From Aeolococcus sp050734155 (GTDB lineage: Bacteria > Chloroflexota > Dormibacteria > Aeolococcales > Aeolococcaceae), in contig JBOHUD010000064.1 in assembly GCA_050734155.1 (NCBI GenBank), positions 62,001 through 126,000 on the forward strand: a stretch of DNA of 64,000 bases, given 5' to 3'. The translations under genes were made by a program, and so were the position numbers. Positions within the stretch are counted from its first letter, which is position 1, and the number at the start of each line of letters is the position of its first letter. Positions 50,116 through 57,612 of the stretch are shown here, piece after piece. The notes beneath the pieces are model-generated. The model ran no database searches and had not been told where the DNA came from. It saw only the letters and a list, made by a program, of their open reading frames with translations.

Positions 50116-50454
50116 ATGGATCCCGGCATCGTGCTCCGCCCTCTGCACGTCTTCGTCTGCACCACCGTCGGCCGCCACCACTGCGGCGGGATGGGCAGCG
50201 AGAAGATCCTGCTCCGACTGCGCGACGAGCTCGAGCGCCGCGGGCTCACCCACGTGCGAACCACCCGGATGGGGTGCAACCAGCAGCACCATCAGGGCCC
50301 GATCCTCATCGTCTACCCCGACGGCGTGTGGTACGGCAACCTCCGCGCCGAGGACGTCGACGAGATCATCGCCGACCACCTGGTCGGGGGCCGGCCGGTC
50401 GAGCGCCTGCGGATCACCCCGGACGGCGAGTGGGCGTCGACAGCACTCACGTAG
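50116..50454 (+). CDS. Thioredoxin-like [2Fe-2S] ferredoxin with a Cys-to-His change
   Basis: 112 residues of the thioredoxin-like [2Fe-2S] ferredoxin family. HVFVCTTVGRHHC gives Cys15 and Cys23, MGCNQQHHQGPILIVYPDGVWYGNL gives Cys54, and the position of the usual fourth Cys (C-x3-C before GP) is His58. DVDEIIADHLVGGRPVERLRI is the typical end. A three-Cys, one-His cluster, or loss of the cluster, is possible. ATG 50116 is chosen as the only good start. Confidence 0.8.
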   Translation: MDPGIVLRPLHVFVCTTVGRHHCGGMGSEKILLRLRDELERRGLTHVRTTRMGCNQQHHQGPILIVYPDGVWYGNLRAEDVDEIIADHLVGGRPVERLRITPDGEWASTALT

Positions 50455-50495
50455 TAGGGTGGCTGGAGCAACCGCAAACTGGTGAGGAGACGGAC

Positions 50496-50783
50496 ATGGG
50501 TTACCTGCGCGGCTTTGTTCATGGCGGCGTCGTCGGAGCGGTCGTCGGCGTCTGCGTCGCCCCTCAGCCCGGGGTCAAGACCCGCCAGCAGCTGGCAGCC
50601 TTCGGGGCCGCCGCCCGCGACGGTTACCAGGTCGCCGAGCGCACCGTCCGCCGGGTGGCTCCGTTCGCCAGCGCGGCCGCCGGCGTCGCCCGCCACCAGG
50701 TGGAGAAGGTCGTCCGCGATGACGAGGGGGTGTCGGTCGAAGGTTCGGTGCGCATCCACAACGAGACCAACGGCAGACACTGA
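50496..50783 (+). CDS. Small YtxH-like protein
   Basis: 95 residues. A glycine-zipper hydrophobic N-terminus (GYLRGFVHGGVVGAVVGVCVAPQPGVKTRQQL) followed by a long amphipathic helix is the YtxH-like pattern of small membrane-associated stress proteins. ATG 50496 has GAGGAG upstream. TAGGGT just after the previous gene (50455-50460) may be its -10 box. Confidence 0.65.
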   Translation: MGYLRGFVHGGVVGAVVGVCVAPQPGVKTRQQLAAFGAAARDGYQVAERTVRRVAPFASAAAGVARHQVEKVVRDDEGVSVEGSVRIHNETNGRH

Positions 50784-50795
50784 CCCCCGCGACGA

Positions 50796-51227
50796 TCAGC
50801 CTCGCAGCACCGAGCGAGGCGCGGACTCCGGACCCTCCACCGTGCCCAGGGCCGCGAGGATGGCCAGCACGCCCACCACGAGGTCGAGGAGATTGAGCGC
50901 CGTGGTGAAGTGCAGACCGAGGAAGCCGCGAGTGGCGGCGGCGTCGTCGCCGACCAGGAACCCGGCGATGGCCAGCGCCAGGAGCACGATCCCCACCGCC
51001 CCGGTGAGCAGCCGGCCCAGCCGGCGCGAGGCCACGAAGCCGACGTAGGCGAACACCACGAGCAGCCCGATGTCGAGAACGTCGCGCGCCCAGGTGAGAT
51101 GGAGCACCAGGCTGCCCACGTTGCCCCCGCCGTTGGCGGCGGGCGGTCCTGCGCTACCGGCCGCCAGGCCGCCGATGCCCACCAGCAGGAAGAGGAACGC
51201 ACAGACCTGCGCGTAGAGACGAGCCAT
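50796..51227 (-). CDS. Four-helix membrane protein (DUF4383-like)
   Basis: 143 residues with four hydrophobic segments (about 7-24, 40-62, 70-90, 105-130). LHLTWARDVLDIGLLVVFAYVGF and the general plan resemble small DUF4383-type membrane proteins (tentative). Function unknown. Converges with the YtxH-like gene. Confidence 0.65.
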   Translation of the reverse strand: MARLYAQVCAFLFLLVGIGGLAAGSAGPPAANGGGNVGSLVLHLTWARDVLDIGLLVVFAYVGFVASRRLGRLLTGAVGIVLLALAIAGFLVGDDAAATRGFLGLHFTTALNLLDLVVGVLAILAALGTVEGPESAPRSVLRG

Positions 51228-51279
51228 GGGCGCGAGTCTGCCCGATCGTCAACCGGCCGCGCGCTCCCCGGGCCGGCCG

Positions 51280-51468
51280 TCAGCCGGCGAGCAGGCCGGT
51301 GTCGGTGCGGGGGGCCGCCGGGGTGCCGGCGCGGTGGGCCGCTCGAGCCGCGGCCAGGCACACAGGTGAGCAGTAACGACCGCGCAGTTCCATCGCCTTG
51401 AAGCCGTCATATCCGGCGCCGCAGTGAGCGCAGAACTTGACACCACGGAGGTGCTGGCGACGAGGCAT
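51280..51468 (-). CDS. 62-residue zinc-ribbon-like protein
   Basis: VKFCAHCGAGYDGFKAMELRGRYCSPVC holds two Cys pairs (CxxC and CxxxC) that would bind one Zn. A basic N-terminus and a Pro/Ala-rich tail flank it. ATG 51468 has GGAG upstream. Similar tiny proteins are often nucleic-acid binding; this is a guess. Confidence 0.65.
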   Translation of the reverse strand: MPRRQHLRGVKFCAHCGAGYDGFKAMELRGRYCSPVCLAAARAAHRAGTPAAPRTDTGLLAG

Positions 51469-51598
51469 GGGGAGATCTCCTCTGGGTCGCTGGGGTTGAA
51501 CGAGTGCTGTGACAACGCGGCGACAGGCGGTTTGGTAACGACCCCCCAAATCGTGCCACGAAATCGTCGCTCTGTGGGCGTTCGTGACGGAACCTGTC

Positions 51599-52366
51599 TC
51601 AAGTGCGCAGGCGCAGGGCGAGGAGCGTGACGTTGTCCGTCGCCCCGGCCTCCAGGGCGGCCTGTGCGGCACGCTCCACGACTGCAGTCAGCGGCCCCGG
51701 TGTGTCGAGGAGGGCGGCGATGGGTTCGTCGTCGAGGGGCTCCCAGAAGCCGTCACTGCAGAGCATGAGGGTGTCGCCGGGCTCCAGCCCGATGCTCAGC
51801 ACCTCCGGGTCGAGCTGGTCACCCATCACCGCCCGGGTGATCACGTTGCGCCGAGGATGACGCCGCTCCGAGCCCGCCGGCAGCTCACCGGCACGCACCC
51901 GCTCCCCCACCCAGGAGTGGTCGCTGGTGAGCACCCTGGCGCTGCCGCCGCGGAACAGGTAGGCACGGCTGTCGCCGGCGTGGCCGATCACCGCCTGGTG
52001 GCCGCTCACCGCCGCCATCGTCAGGGTGGTGCCCGGTTGGCCGCCCACCTCCCCGCGCAGCGCGGCGACCGCCAGGTTGGCCGCGTCGACAGCGGCGACC
52101 AGGGTGCTGGGCTCCGCCGCTCCGGCGGCGAGGACGGCGAGCGCGGCAGCGACCGCGGCGGTCGCCGCCTCGCGGCCGCCGGGGAGGCCGCCCATGCCGT
52201 CGGCCACGACCACCCCGACCCCGTCGCCGCCGCGCAGGGGGGTGGCGGCGAGGGCGTCCTGGTTCTCCTGGCGCACCGGCCCGATGTGGGTCGCCGCCGC
52301 GATCTCGTGGGCCTCCGCGGATGCGGTCGAGAGGTCGACGACGGTGACCGCCGCCGGGGTGGTCAC
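51599..52366 (-). CDS. PP2C-family serine/threonine protein phosphatase
   Basis: 255 residues. THIGPVRQENQDALAATPL, VGVVVADGMGGLPGGREAA, IGHAGDSRAYLFRGG, DHSWVGERVRAGEL, ITRAVMGD, LMLCSDGFWEPLDD and GATDNVTLLALRL give all metal-binding Asp motifs of PP2C phosphatases. It would reverse Ser/Thr phosphorylation, but no kinase is nearby. GTG 52366 overlaps the HAD stop codon (GTGA), so the two are co-translated. Confidence 0.9.
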   Translation of the reverse strand: MTTPAAVTVVDLSTASAEAHEIAAATHIGPVRQENQDALAATPLRGGDGVGVVVADGMGGLPGGREAATAAVAAALAVLAAGAAEPSTLVAAVDAANLAVAALRGEVGGQPGTTLTMAAVSGHQAVIGHAGDSRAYLFRGGSARVLTSDHSWVGERVRAGELPAGSERRHPRRNVITRAVMGDQLDPEVLSIGLEPGDTLMLCSDGFWEPLDDEPIAALLDTPGPLTAVVERAAQAALEAGATDNVTLLALRLRT

Positions 52367-53070
52367 CGTCCCGCGCCGGCGGACTCGGGCTCGGCCGCAG
52401 CGCGGCGTCCGAGCAGCATCAGCACCACCTCGTCGGCGATGACCACGGGGTCGTTGCACTGGATGGTGGTCATGCCCAGCTCGGTGGCGGCGTCGACGTT
52501 GCAGCGCAGGTCGTCGATGAACAGACACTCGGCCGGCTCCAGCCCGAGACGCGCGCAGGTCAGCCGGAAGATGGCGGGATCGGGCTTGCGCAGGCGCACC
52601 TGCGAGGAGTCAACGACGACGTCGAACAGCTCGTCGACGGGCAGCAGCGATCGCCACACCGACTCGCCGCTGCTGGAGATGTTGGTGAGCAGAGCGGTGC
52701 GGTATCCCGCGCCCTTCACCTGGCGGACGGCGTCGATCATCGCGCCACACGCCGCCATGCCTCGCCCGAACACGACGTGTTGGGCGATGCGCGCGTCAAC
52801 CCCCGCGTGGCCGCCCTGGGCGATGTAGCGATCGGTCATGCGGTCGAAGAACTCGTCGTCGGAGATGTAACCCGTCTCCAGGAGGTGGAGGTCGTGCGCT
52901 CCGGTGGGGAGGTGGTACACGTCCCTGAACTCGTTCAGGAAGAAGCGCAGGAGATCGAGCTGGGCGGGGTCGACGATCTCCTCGCGGTGCCGTCCGATGG
53001 GCTCGGTCATGACGCCGCCGAGGTCGAAGATGGCGCCCTTGAGGGCGCGCTCTGGGGATCGCGCAGTCAC
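52363..53070 (-). CDS. HAD-superfamily hydrolase
   Basis: 235 residues. GAIFDLGGVMTE is a HAD motif I with the nucleophile Asp; its second Asp is replaced, as in some HADs with the GG form. ALLTNISSSG is motif II, RKPDPAIFRL motif III and LFIDDLRCNVDAA motif IV. Phosphatase or haloacid-dehalogenase-like activity. GTG 53070 is chosen because it follows CACAAT by 6 nt; ATG 53088 is an alternative. Co-translated with the PP2C gene. Confidence 0.88.
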   Translation of the reverse strand: MTARSPERALKGAIFDLGGVMTEPIGRHREEIVDPAQLDLLRFFLNEFRDVYHLPTGAHDLHLLETGYISDDEFFDRMTDRYIAQGGHAGVDARIAQHVVFGRGMAACGAMIDAVRQVKGAGYRTALLTNISSSGESVWRSLLPVDELFDVVVDSSQVRLRKPDPAIFRLTCARLGLEPAECLFIDDLRCNVDAATELGMTTIQCNDPVVIADEVVLMLLGRRAAAEPESAGAGR

Positions 53071-53127
53071 CCGACCATTGTGCCCCATCCCCTCGGCGCG
53101 CCCGCCGGCCCCGCGAGCGCGTGGCGG

Positions 53128-53778
53128 TCAGCTCCCGGAGCGGATCCTCTGCAGCCGGCGGAGCGTCTCCGCCAGGGCCTTGACAAGCTCCTCGCGGTGG
53201 GCGTCATCGCCGAGCTCCGGCGTGGCCTGGTTGGGCGGCAGGTTGGGGATCGGGTGACCGGCCGGGGGCGCGGTGCCGCGCAGGAAGGCCTCGTCGGCGG
53301 GGCGCAGGCGAGCCCTGCGGAATCGGGAGCTCGATTCCGGCTGGGAGCGGCGCAGGCGCTTCTCCAGACGGCCCACGGCATCGTCACGGAAGACCGGCGC
53401 GCCGGCAAATTGGCGGACGGCGGCCACGGCGACGTCGGCGAGGCTGTTCCCCGCGGCGACCGTGACGTTGGTCAGCGCGCCGTACTGCTCGGAGTCCTCC
53501 TCCGCTGCCACCCCGACCACGAACCGCCCGTCCAGCCCGGGAAGCCACTGTGCGATGCCCTCCTCGTCGAGGAGCAGGTACACGGGCACGCTGTCCTGCG
53601 GGATTGCGTGCGCCCACCAGCGGTCGAGCTTGGCCTGGCGGTCGCTGTCGGCGAAGAAAGCGACCCCGCGAACCGGGGGGACGGCGATGACGGCGAGCGG
53701 ACTGTCGGGACGGCGAACCTCGTCGAGGGCCGCTGCGAGGCGCTGCGCGTCCTCGACATCGGGCACCAGCACCGTCAT
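53128..53778 (-). CDS. Hypothetical protein
   Basis: 216 residues. VLVPDVEDAQRLAAALDEVRRPDSPLAVIAVPPVRGVAFFADS and YLLLDEEGIAQWLPGLDGRFVVGVAAEEDSEQYGALTNVTVAAG show an alpha/beta fold that slightly recalls eRF1-like release-factor proteins. The C-terminal part is basic and ends in RRLQRIRSGS. The start at ATG 53778 is uncertain, and the ORF extends upstream without a ribosome site. Not recognised. Confidence 0.5.
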   Translation of the reverse strand: MTVLVPDVEDAQRLAAALDEVRRPDSPLAVIAVPPVRGVAFFADSDRQAKLDRWWAHAIPQDSVPVYLLLDEEGIAQWLPGLDGRFVVGVAAEEDSEQYGALTNVTVAAGNSLADVAVAAVRQFAGAPVFRDDAVGRLEKRLRRSQPESSSRFRRARLRPADEAFLRGTAPPAGHPIPNLPPNQATPELGDDAHREELVKALAETLRRLQRIRSGS

Positions 53779-53899
53779 CGCGAACTGCTGCACGGATTCG
53801 GTGGGAATGCTGCTCTTGCCTCGGTGTGTGCTGCGGAACGCGGACGCGTGGTGCGACTCTTGCAGGTGTGTGTCGACGATGATAGCAACGGAGCCGGGG

Positions 53900-54158
53900 G
53901 GCCCTGCACGCCGCTCAGGGGGGCCGGCGTCCGCTGTTCGTTCCCGGGTGGGTGGCGGCCGAGGTGCCTCGCGGCGCCGCCGTGGAGGGGAAGGTTCCGA
54001 TCCTGGCGTCCCTCGGCCTGGCGGACTCGCAGGTCGGCACCCTGCCGCCTCAGGTCGAGGATGTCCTCGAGGTCGAGCGCGACCAGCTCGCTGAGCCGCA
54101 ACGACGTGGTCGGCAGGAGCTCGACGAGTTGGGCTGCCTTCTCGAGACGCGCATTCAC
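53900..54158 (-). pseudogene. Tyrosine recombinase (XerC/D-like) fragment
   Basis: A piece reading LLPTTSLRLSELVALDLEDILDLRRQGADLRVRQ and DRNLPLHGGAARHLG is similar to the catalytic-domain opening of XerC-type integrases (the Arg of RLSEL is catalytic Arg I). The N-terminal domain and the downstream His/Tyr motifs are missing. It lies in a 400-bp stretch with no other gene and is probably a relic of an integrated element. Confidence 0.6.
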
Positions 54159-54179
54159 CCGCCAGCACGCGGCAACGGG

Positions 54180-55598
54180 TCATCCTGCCGCCGCGTAAGC
54201 CAGGAAACTCTGCGTTCTGACACCCAGCAGGCGGCGCAGCAAACCCACACCGGCGGCTGCAACGGCCAATACCGCAAGTGGCGTCAGTGAGAACACCAAG
54301 GTGTGGAAGGGCCAGACCATCGGCAGAATCGCCATGCCGACCAGACTGCAGGCGGCCAGCTGGGAGTAAGCGTGATCCCCTCCACCATGCAACATGACAG
54401 CAGCGGCCGCCAAGCCGAAGGCAATGCCGGATGGCGCCCAGAGCAGGAAGGCCGCGATGAGTCCGAGGCAAACCACCAAGGCCCACCCGACGTCGCGCTG
54501 GCGCATCGTCCCCGCGTCGGCACCCAAAACGAGCGCGAGCAGAGGAAACAGGAGGACGTCGTCGTTGGGGTGTGCGTACGGCGTGGCAACCAGCCAGATC
54601 GCCATCCCCAGGCCGACCCCAAGTGCCACCCGCGTAGTAGAGGGGAGCGCCTGGGCTCGGCGGCTGATCATCCAGAAGAGAGCGAACCCCACCGTCGTGG
54701 CCGCACCGGCGAGGGTCACGACCACGCCGGCGACTCCGCCTCCGGGCAGGTGCTCGAACATTCCGGGCAGGCCGGAAAGATCTGGTTGCGTCGTCCCGAT
54801 GCGGCTTGCGAAGCTGAAGAGGTGTCCAACGAAGGCGCGGGTGGCGCCTGGCATCAGCAGCTCACCGCCGAGAACACACGCCATCACGGTCGTCGCGGCA
54901 GCGACAACACAATGCCATGCAGCCCGTCGATCGGGGTACTGTGATGCCGCGATCAGCAACGGCAGCGGCCACAGGATGTGGGGCTTCACCAGAGCAGCCG
55001 ACATGCACAGCGCGCCGGCCGCGGCCGGATGTCTGCGCAGGGCGAGCGCCATTGCACCGATGAGCGCAGCCAGCAGCAGCAGGTCGAACTGGCCGCTGAA
55101 CACCCCCAGCAACGCCGGCCAAGAGAGCAGCGCAAAGGCGCTCCATCTGACCGTGCACCGCCACCCCCATCGGCGCAGCCAAGCTCGCAGCGCGACTCCA
55201 GCTGCGAGAAGCCCGAGCAAGCCCGACAGCGCGTAACTGGTCCAGAAGGGCAGCACGGTCATGGGCTGGAGAATCCAGGCGACCAGGGGAAGGTTCGCGA
55301 AATCGTCCAGGGACGGTTGCACCGCCGGATACGTGTCGGCCGTCTGTTCAGCCGCATGGATGAGCGCCGGATCGTACGGGCTGCCTCCGTGCTGGACCAC
55401 CACGGCGGCGCCGTAGAACACGCGCCAGTCATCCGCGAGACCGTATGACCGCGCCGGGAACATCCGCGACGTGGCGAACGCGGCGAAGACGACCACGATG
55501 ACGGCGAGGGCCCCGAGCATGAGCCTTGGCTCTGGCCGGCGCCAGGTTCGATCCGAGCCCCCTTGGTGCGTTTGGGCAGCGCGCAACAGGCCGGTCAC
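54180..55598 (-). CDS. Multi-membrane glycosyltransferase-like protein (GT87/DUF2029 type)
   Basis: 472 residues with about 11 hydrophobic segments. FATSRMFPARSYGLADDWRVFYGAAVVVQHGGSPYDPALI is the DWxVFYxAA...GxxPYD pattern of DUF2029/GT87 alpha-mannosyltransferase-like GT-C proteins. ALVKPHILWPLPLL and TPYAHPNDDVLLFP also match. GTG 55598 lies 7 nt after TAACAT, so the gene is probably leaderless. Likely acts on polyprenyl-linked sugars. Confidence 0.82.
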   Translation of the reverse strand: MTGLLRAAQTHQGGSDRTWRRPEPRLMLGALAVIVVVFAAFATSRMFPARSYGLADDWRVFYGAAVVVQHGGSPYDPALIHAAEQTADTYPAVQPSLDDFANLPLVAWILQPMTVLPFWTSYALSGLLGLLAAGVALRAWLRRWGWRCTVRWSAFALLSWPALLGVFSGQFDLLLLAALIGAMALALRRHPAAAGALCMSAALVKPHILWPLPLLIAASQYPDRRAAWHCVVAAATTVMACVLGGELLMPGATRAFVGHLFSFASRIGTTQPDLSGLPGMFEHLPGGGVAGVVVTLAGAATTVGFALFWMISRRAQALPSTTRVALGVGLGMAIWLVATPYAHPNDDVLLFPLLALVLGADAGTMRQRDVGWALVVCLGLIAAFLLWAPSGIAFGLAAAAVMLHGGGDHAYSQLAACSLVGMAILPMVWPFHTLVFSLTPLAVLAVAAAGVGLLRRLLGVRTQSFLAYAAAG

Positions 55599-55605
55599 CC
55601 GAACG

Positions 55606-55611
55606 ATGTTA
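55606..55611 (-). promoter_or_regulatory. -10 element TAACAT for leaderless GT87-like gene
   Basis: On the minus strand TAACAT is followed by seven bases and GTG 55598. No ribosome site intervenes. Confidence 0.5.
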
Positions 55612-55767
55612 GCCACGGATTGCGCACCCGCTGATCTCCGGGCTGTGACAGATTTGCCCCGGCGCCCTTCGCCATTGCGATGGCCGTGTGCGAGAGGCGT
55701 CGCCCTGTGCCGACGACGCCGGAGCTGCACTGACGTGGCAAGGACGAGGCGCTACCCTGCGCCCTCG

Positions 55768-56022
55768 ATGGCGAAGGCAGCCCGTGTCCGGCGCTCGAGC
55801 GCGACGGCTGGATCGAGCGTCGGCGAGTCGGCTGGCATCGCGTGCTGGTGAAAGGGGACAGCCAGAGGATCTGGGCGTACCCATGACGGCGCGGACCTCG
55901 GCGGTCCGGCGATGGCGAGGGTCGCCAAGGACTACGGGTACACCCTCGCTGAACTGCGCAGGCTACAGGGGCGACCAGAACATGAGCACCACCCTCCGGG
56001 CGGAGTTCCACGAGGAAGATGA
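55768..56022 (+). pseudogene. Broken hicA-type toxin gene
   Basis: Reading across frames gives MAKAARVRR, then ALERDGWIERRRVGWHRVLVKGD in a second frame, then THDGADLGGPAMARVAKDYGYTLAELRRLQGR in a third. Together these match a HicA double-stranded-RNA-binding-like toxin (the His of the RxGSHR motif is present, as VGWHR). At least two frameshifts (about 55795 and 55879) inactivate it. It precedes an intact hicB-like antitoxin. Confidence 0.65.
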
Positions 56023-56263
56023 GGCCAATAACTGGCACTACCGTGTGCCGGCTCGGCACATCCACGGCGGCGGGACGCGCACACGTGAGGAGGCCGAACG
56101 GGAGTGCCTGGAAGCGATTGCCTTCGCTCTGCAGGGGGATCCGAGCGCGTACGACAGCGAGGCCGTCGCCGTCACCCTCGATGTGTCGGTAGCCCCGCCG
56201 CCTGACAGGACAGACGTCCGCGCCACTCCAGGTTGGCCGTACCACCAACTTCGGCGGATTTGA
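55982..56263 (+). CDS. HicB-like antitoxin
   Basis: 93 residues. LRAEFHEEDEANNWHYRVPARHIHGGGTRTREEAERECLEAIAFALQG has the HicB partial RNase H-like fold with the usual G-x-T-x-E-E-A motif. A typical C-terminal DNA-binding part is not evident. It overlaps the end of the broken hicA frame, as hicB genes do. With the toxin broken this is an orphan antitoxin. Confidence 0.7.
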   Translation: MSTTLRAEFHEEDEANNWHYRVPARHIHGGGTRTREEAERECLEAIAFALQGDPSAYDSEAVAVTLDVSVAPPPDRTDVRATPGWPYHQLRRI

Positions 56264-56281
56264 GTTCCTGGAGGTTGTTGG

Positions 56282-56355
56282 TCGGGGCGGCCGGATTCGA
56301 ACCGGCGACCCCCTGCTCCCAAAGCAGGTGCGCTACCGGGCTGCGCCACGCCCCG
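56282..56355 (-). tRNA. tRNA-Pro (anticodon UGG)
   Basis: Minus-strand cloverleaf with acceptor CGGGGCG/CGCCCCG, anticodon arm CCTGC-TTTGGGA-GCAGG (anticodon TGG) and T arm GCCGG-TTCGAAT-CCGGC. No encoded CCA. Confidence 0.95.
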
Positions 56356-56414
56356 ACGCGCCCAGAGCATAGGCGGCGAGCGCAGGCGCTGCTGGCGCCC
56401 CCACACTGTCGCCC

Positions 56415-57590
56415 GTGGATCTCCTCGACGCCATCATCGTGCTCCTGGTCGTGGCCGCGCTGGTCTCCGGGTATCGCCGCGGCATCAGTTGGGTGGGACC
56501 GTCGCTGGTGGGACTCGTCGCCGGCATCGTGGTCGGCGCCGCCGCCGCACCGCCCCTGGCGGCCCTGGTCAGCAAGCAGGCCAACGTTCAGCCGCTGGTC
56601 ACATCGGGGGTCTTCCTCGCCATCGTGCTGATCATCCAGGGGATCGGCACCACCGTCGGGTTCCGTGCCCGCGTGCGCAGCCTGCGCACCCGCTTCGCGG
56701 GCCTGGACAGCGCCCTGGGCTCGCTCCTGGCCGGGGCCGGCGTGCTGGCGGGCTCGTGGTACCTGGGGTTGACCTTCTCGCAGAGCCCCTGGACTGCGCT
56801 CGACACCCAGATCAGCGGGTCGGCGATCGAGAAGGCCCTGGACGGCGTGGCCCCTCGTCCCCCGGGCTTCCTGGCCACCCTGGAGAACGCCCTGCGCAAC
56901 AGCAGCTTCCCCAATCCGTTCTCGGTGATCGCGCCCCTCGCCCCGCCGCCTGCCGCCATCCCGGCGCTCGTCGACACCCAGGGGATTCGCGCCGCCACGG
57001 CGGTGACCTCCAAGGTGATCGCCTTCGGTTGCGGCGGCGCCGAGGCGGGCTCGGCCTGGCCCATCGGCAACGACGACGTGGTCACCAATGCCCACGTGGT
57101 GGCGGGATCGCAGCACGTCGAGCTCGACACCACCGACGGAGCCACTCACCCGGCGGTCGTGGTACTCTTCGACGCCAACGTCGACGTGGCGGTCCTGCAC
57201 GTCCCCGGCCTCGGCGAGGCCGCTCTCCCCGCCGCGACCGCCGACCCCGCCCAGGGTGTCGTCGGGGCGGCCATCGGTTACCCCGGCGGCCAGAGCGAGC
57301 GCGTGGTCGCCGCCAAGGTGCGCGGCACCGAGAACGCCCGCGGCTACAACATCTACAGCTCCGGGGTGGTCAATCGCGACATCGCGGTGCTGGCCGCGAG
57401 GATCATCCCGGGCAACTCGGGAGGTCCCCTGGTGGACACGGCGGGCGTGGTCCAGGGCCTGGTGTTCGCCGCCAGCACCACCGATCCCACCGAGGGCTAC
57501 GCGCTCACCCTGCCCCAGATCGCCCCCGACCTGGCCGCCGGGCGCGCACACACCGAGGCGGTGTCGACCCAGCAGTGCATCAGCGGCTGA
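56415..57590 (+). CDS. MarP-type membrane serine protease (CvpA plus trypsin-like domain)
   Basis: 391 residues. Four hydrophobic helices of a CvpA-like domain occupy about 1-120 (LDAIIVLLVVAALVSGYRRGISWVG). The exported trypsin-like protease (about 190-385) has His227 (TNAHVVAG), Asp257 (ANVDVAVL) and Ser335 (IPGNSGGPLV). In mycobacteria MarP protects against acid and oxidative stress; here two Cys that could regulate it by a disulfide are in FGCGG and near the end (QQCISG). GTG 56415 is the only reasonable start. Converges with Nramp. Confidence 0.9.
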   Translation: MDLLDAIIVLLVVAALVSGYRRGISWVGPSLVGLVAGIVVGAAAAPPLAALVSKQANVQPLVTSGVFLAIVLIIQGIGTTVGFRARVRSLRTRFAGLDSALGSLLAGAGVLAGSWYLGLTFSQSPWTALDTQISGSAIEKALDGVAPRPPGFLATLENALRNSSFPNPFSVIAPLAPPPAAIPALVDTQGIRAATAVTSKVIAFGCGGAEAGSAWPIGNDDVVTNAHVVAGSQHVELDTTDGATHPAVVVLFDANVDVAVLHVPGLGEAALPAATADPAQGVVGAAIGYPGGQSERVVAAKVRGTENARGYNIYSSGVVNRDIAVLAARIIPGNSGGPLVDTAGVVQGLVFAASTTDPTEGYALTLPQIAPDLAAGRAHTEAVSTQQCISG

Positions 57591-57612
57591 CCCGAGCGGC
57601 CACCGCCGCCGC

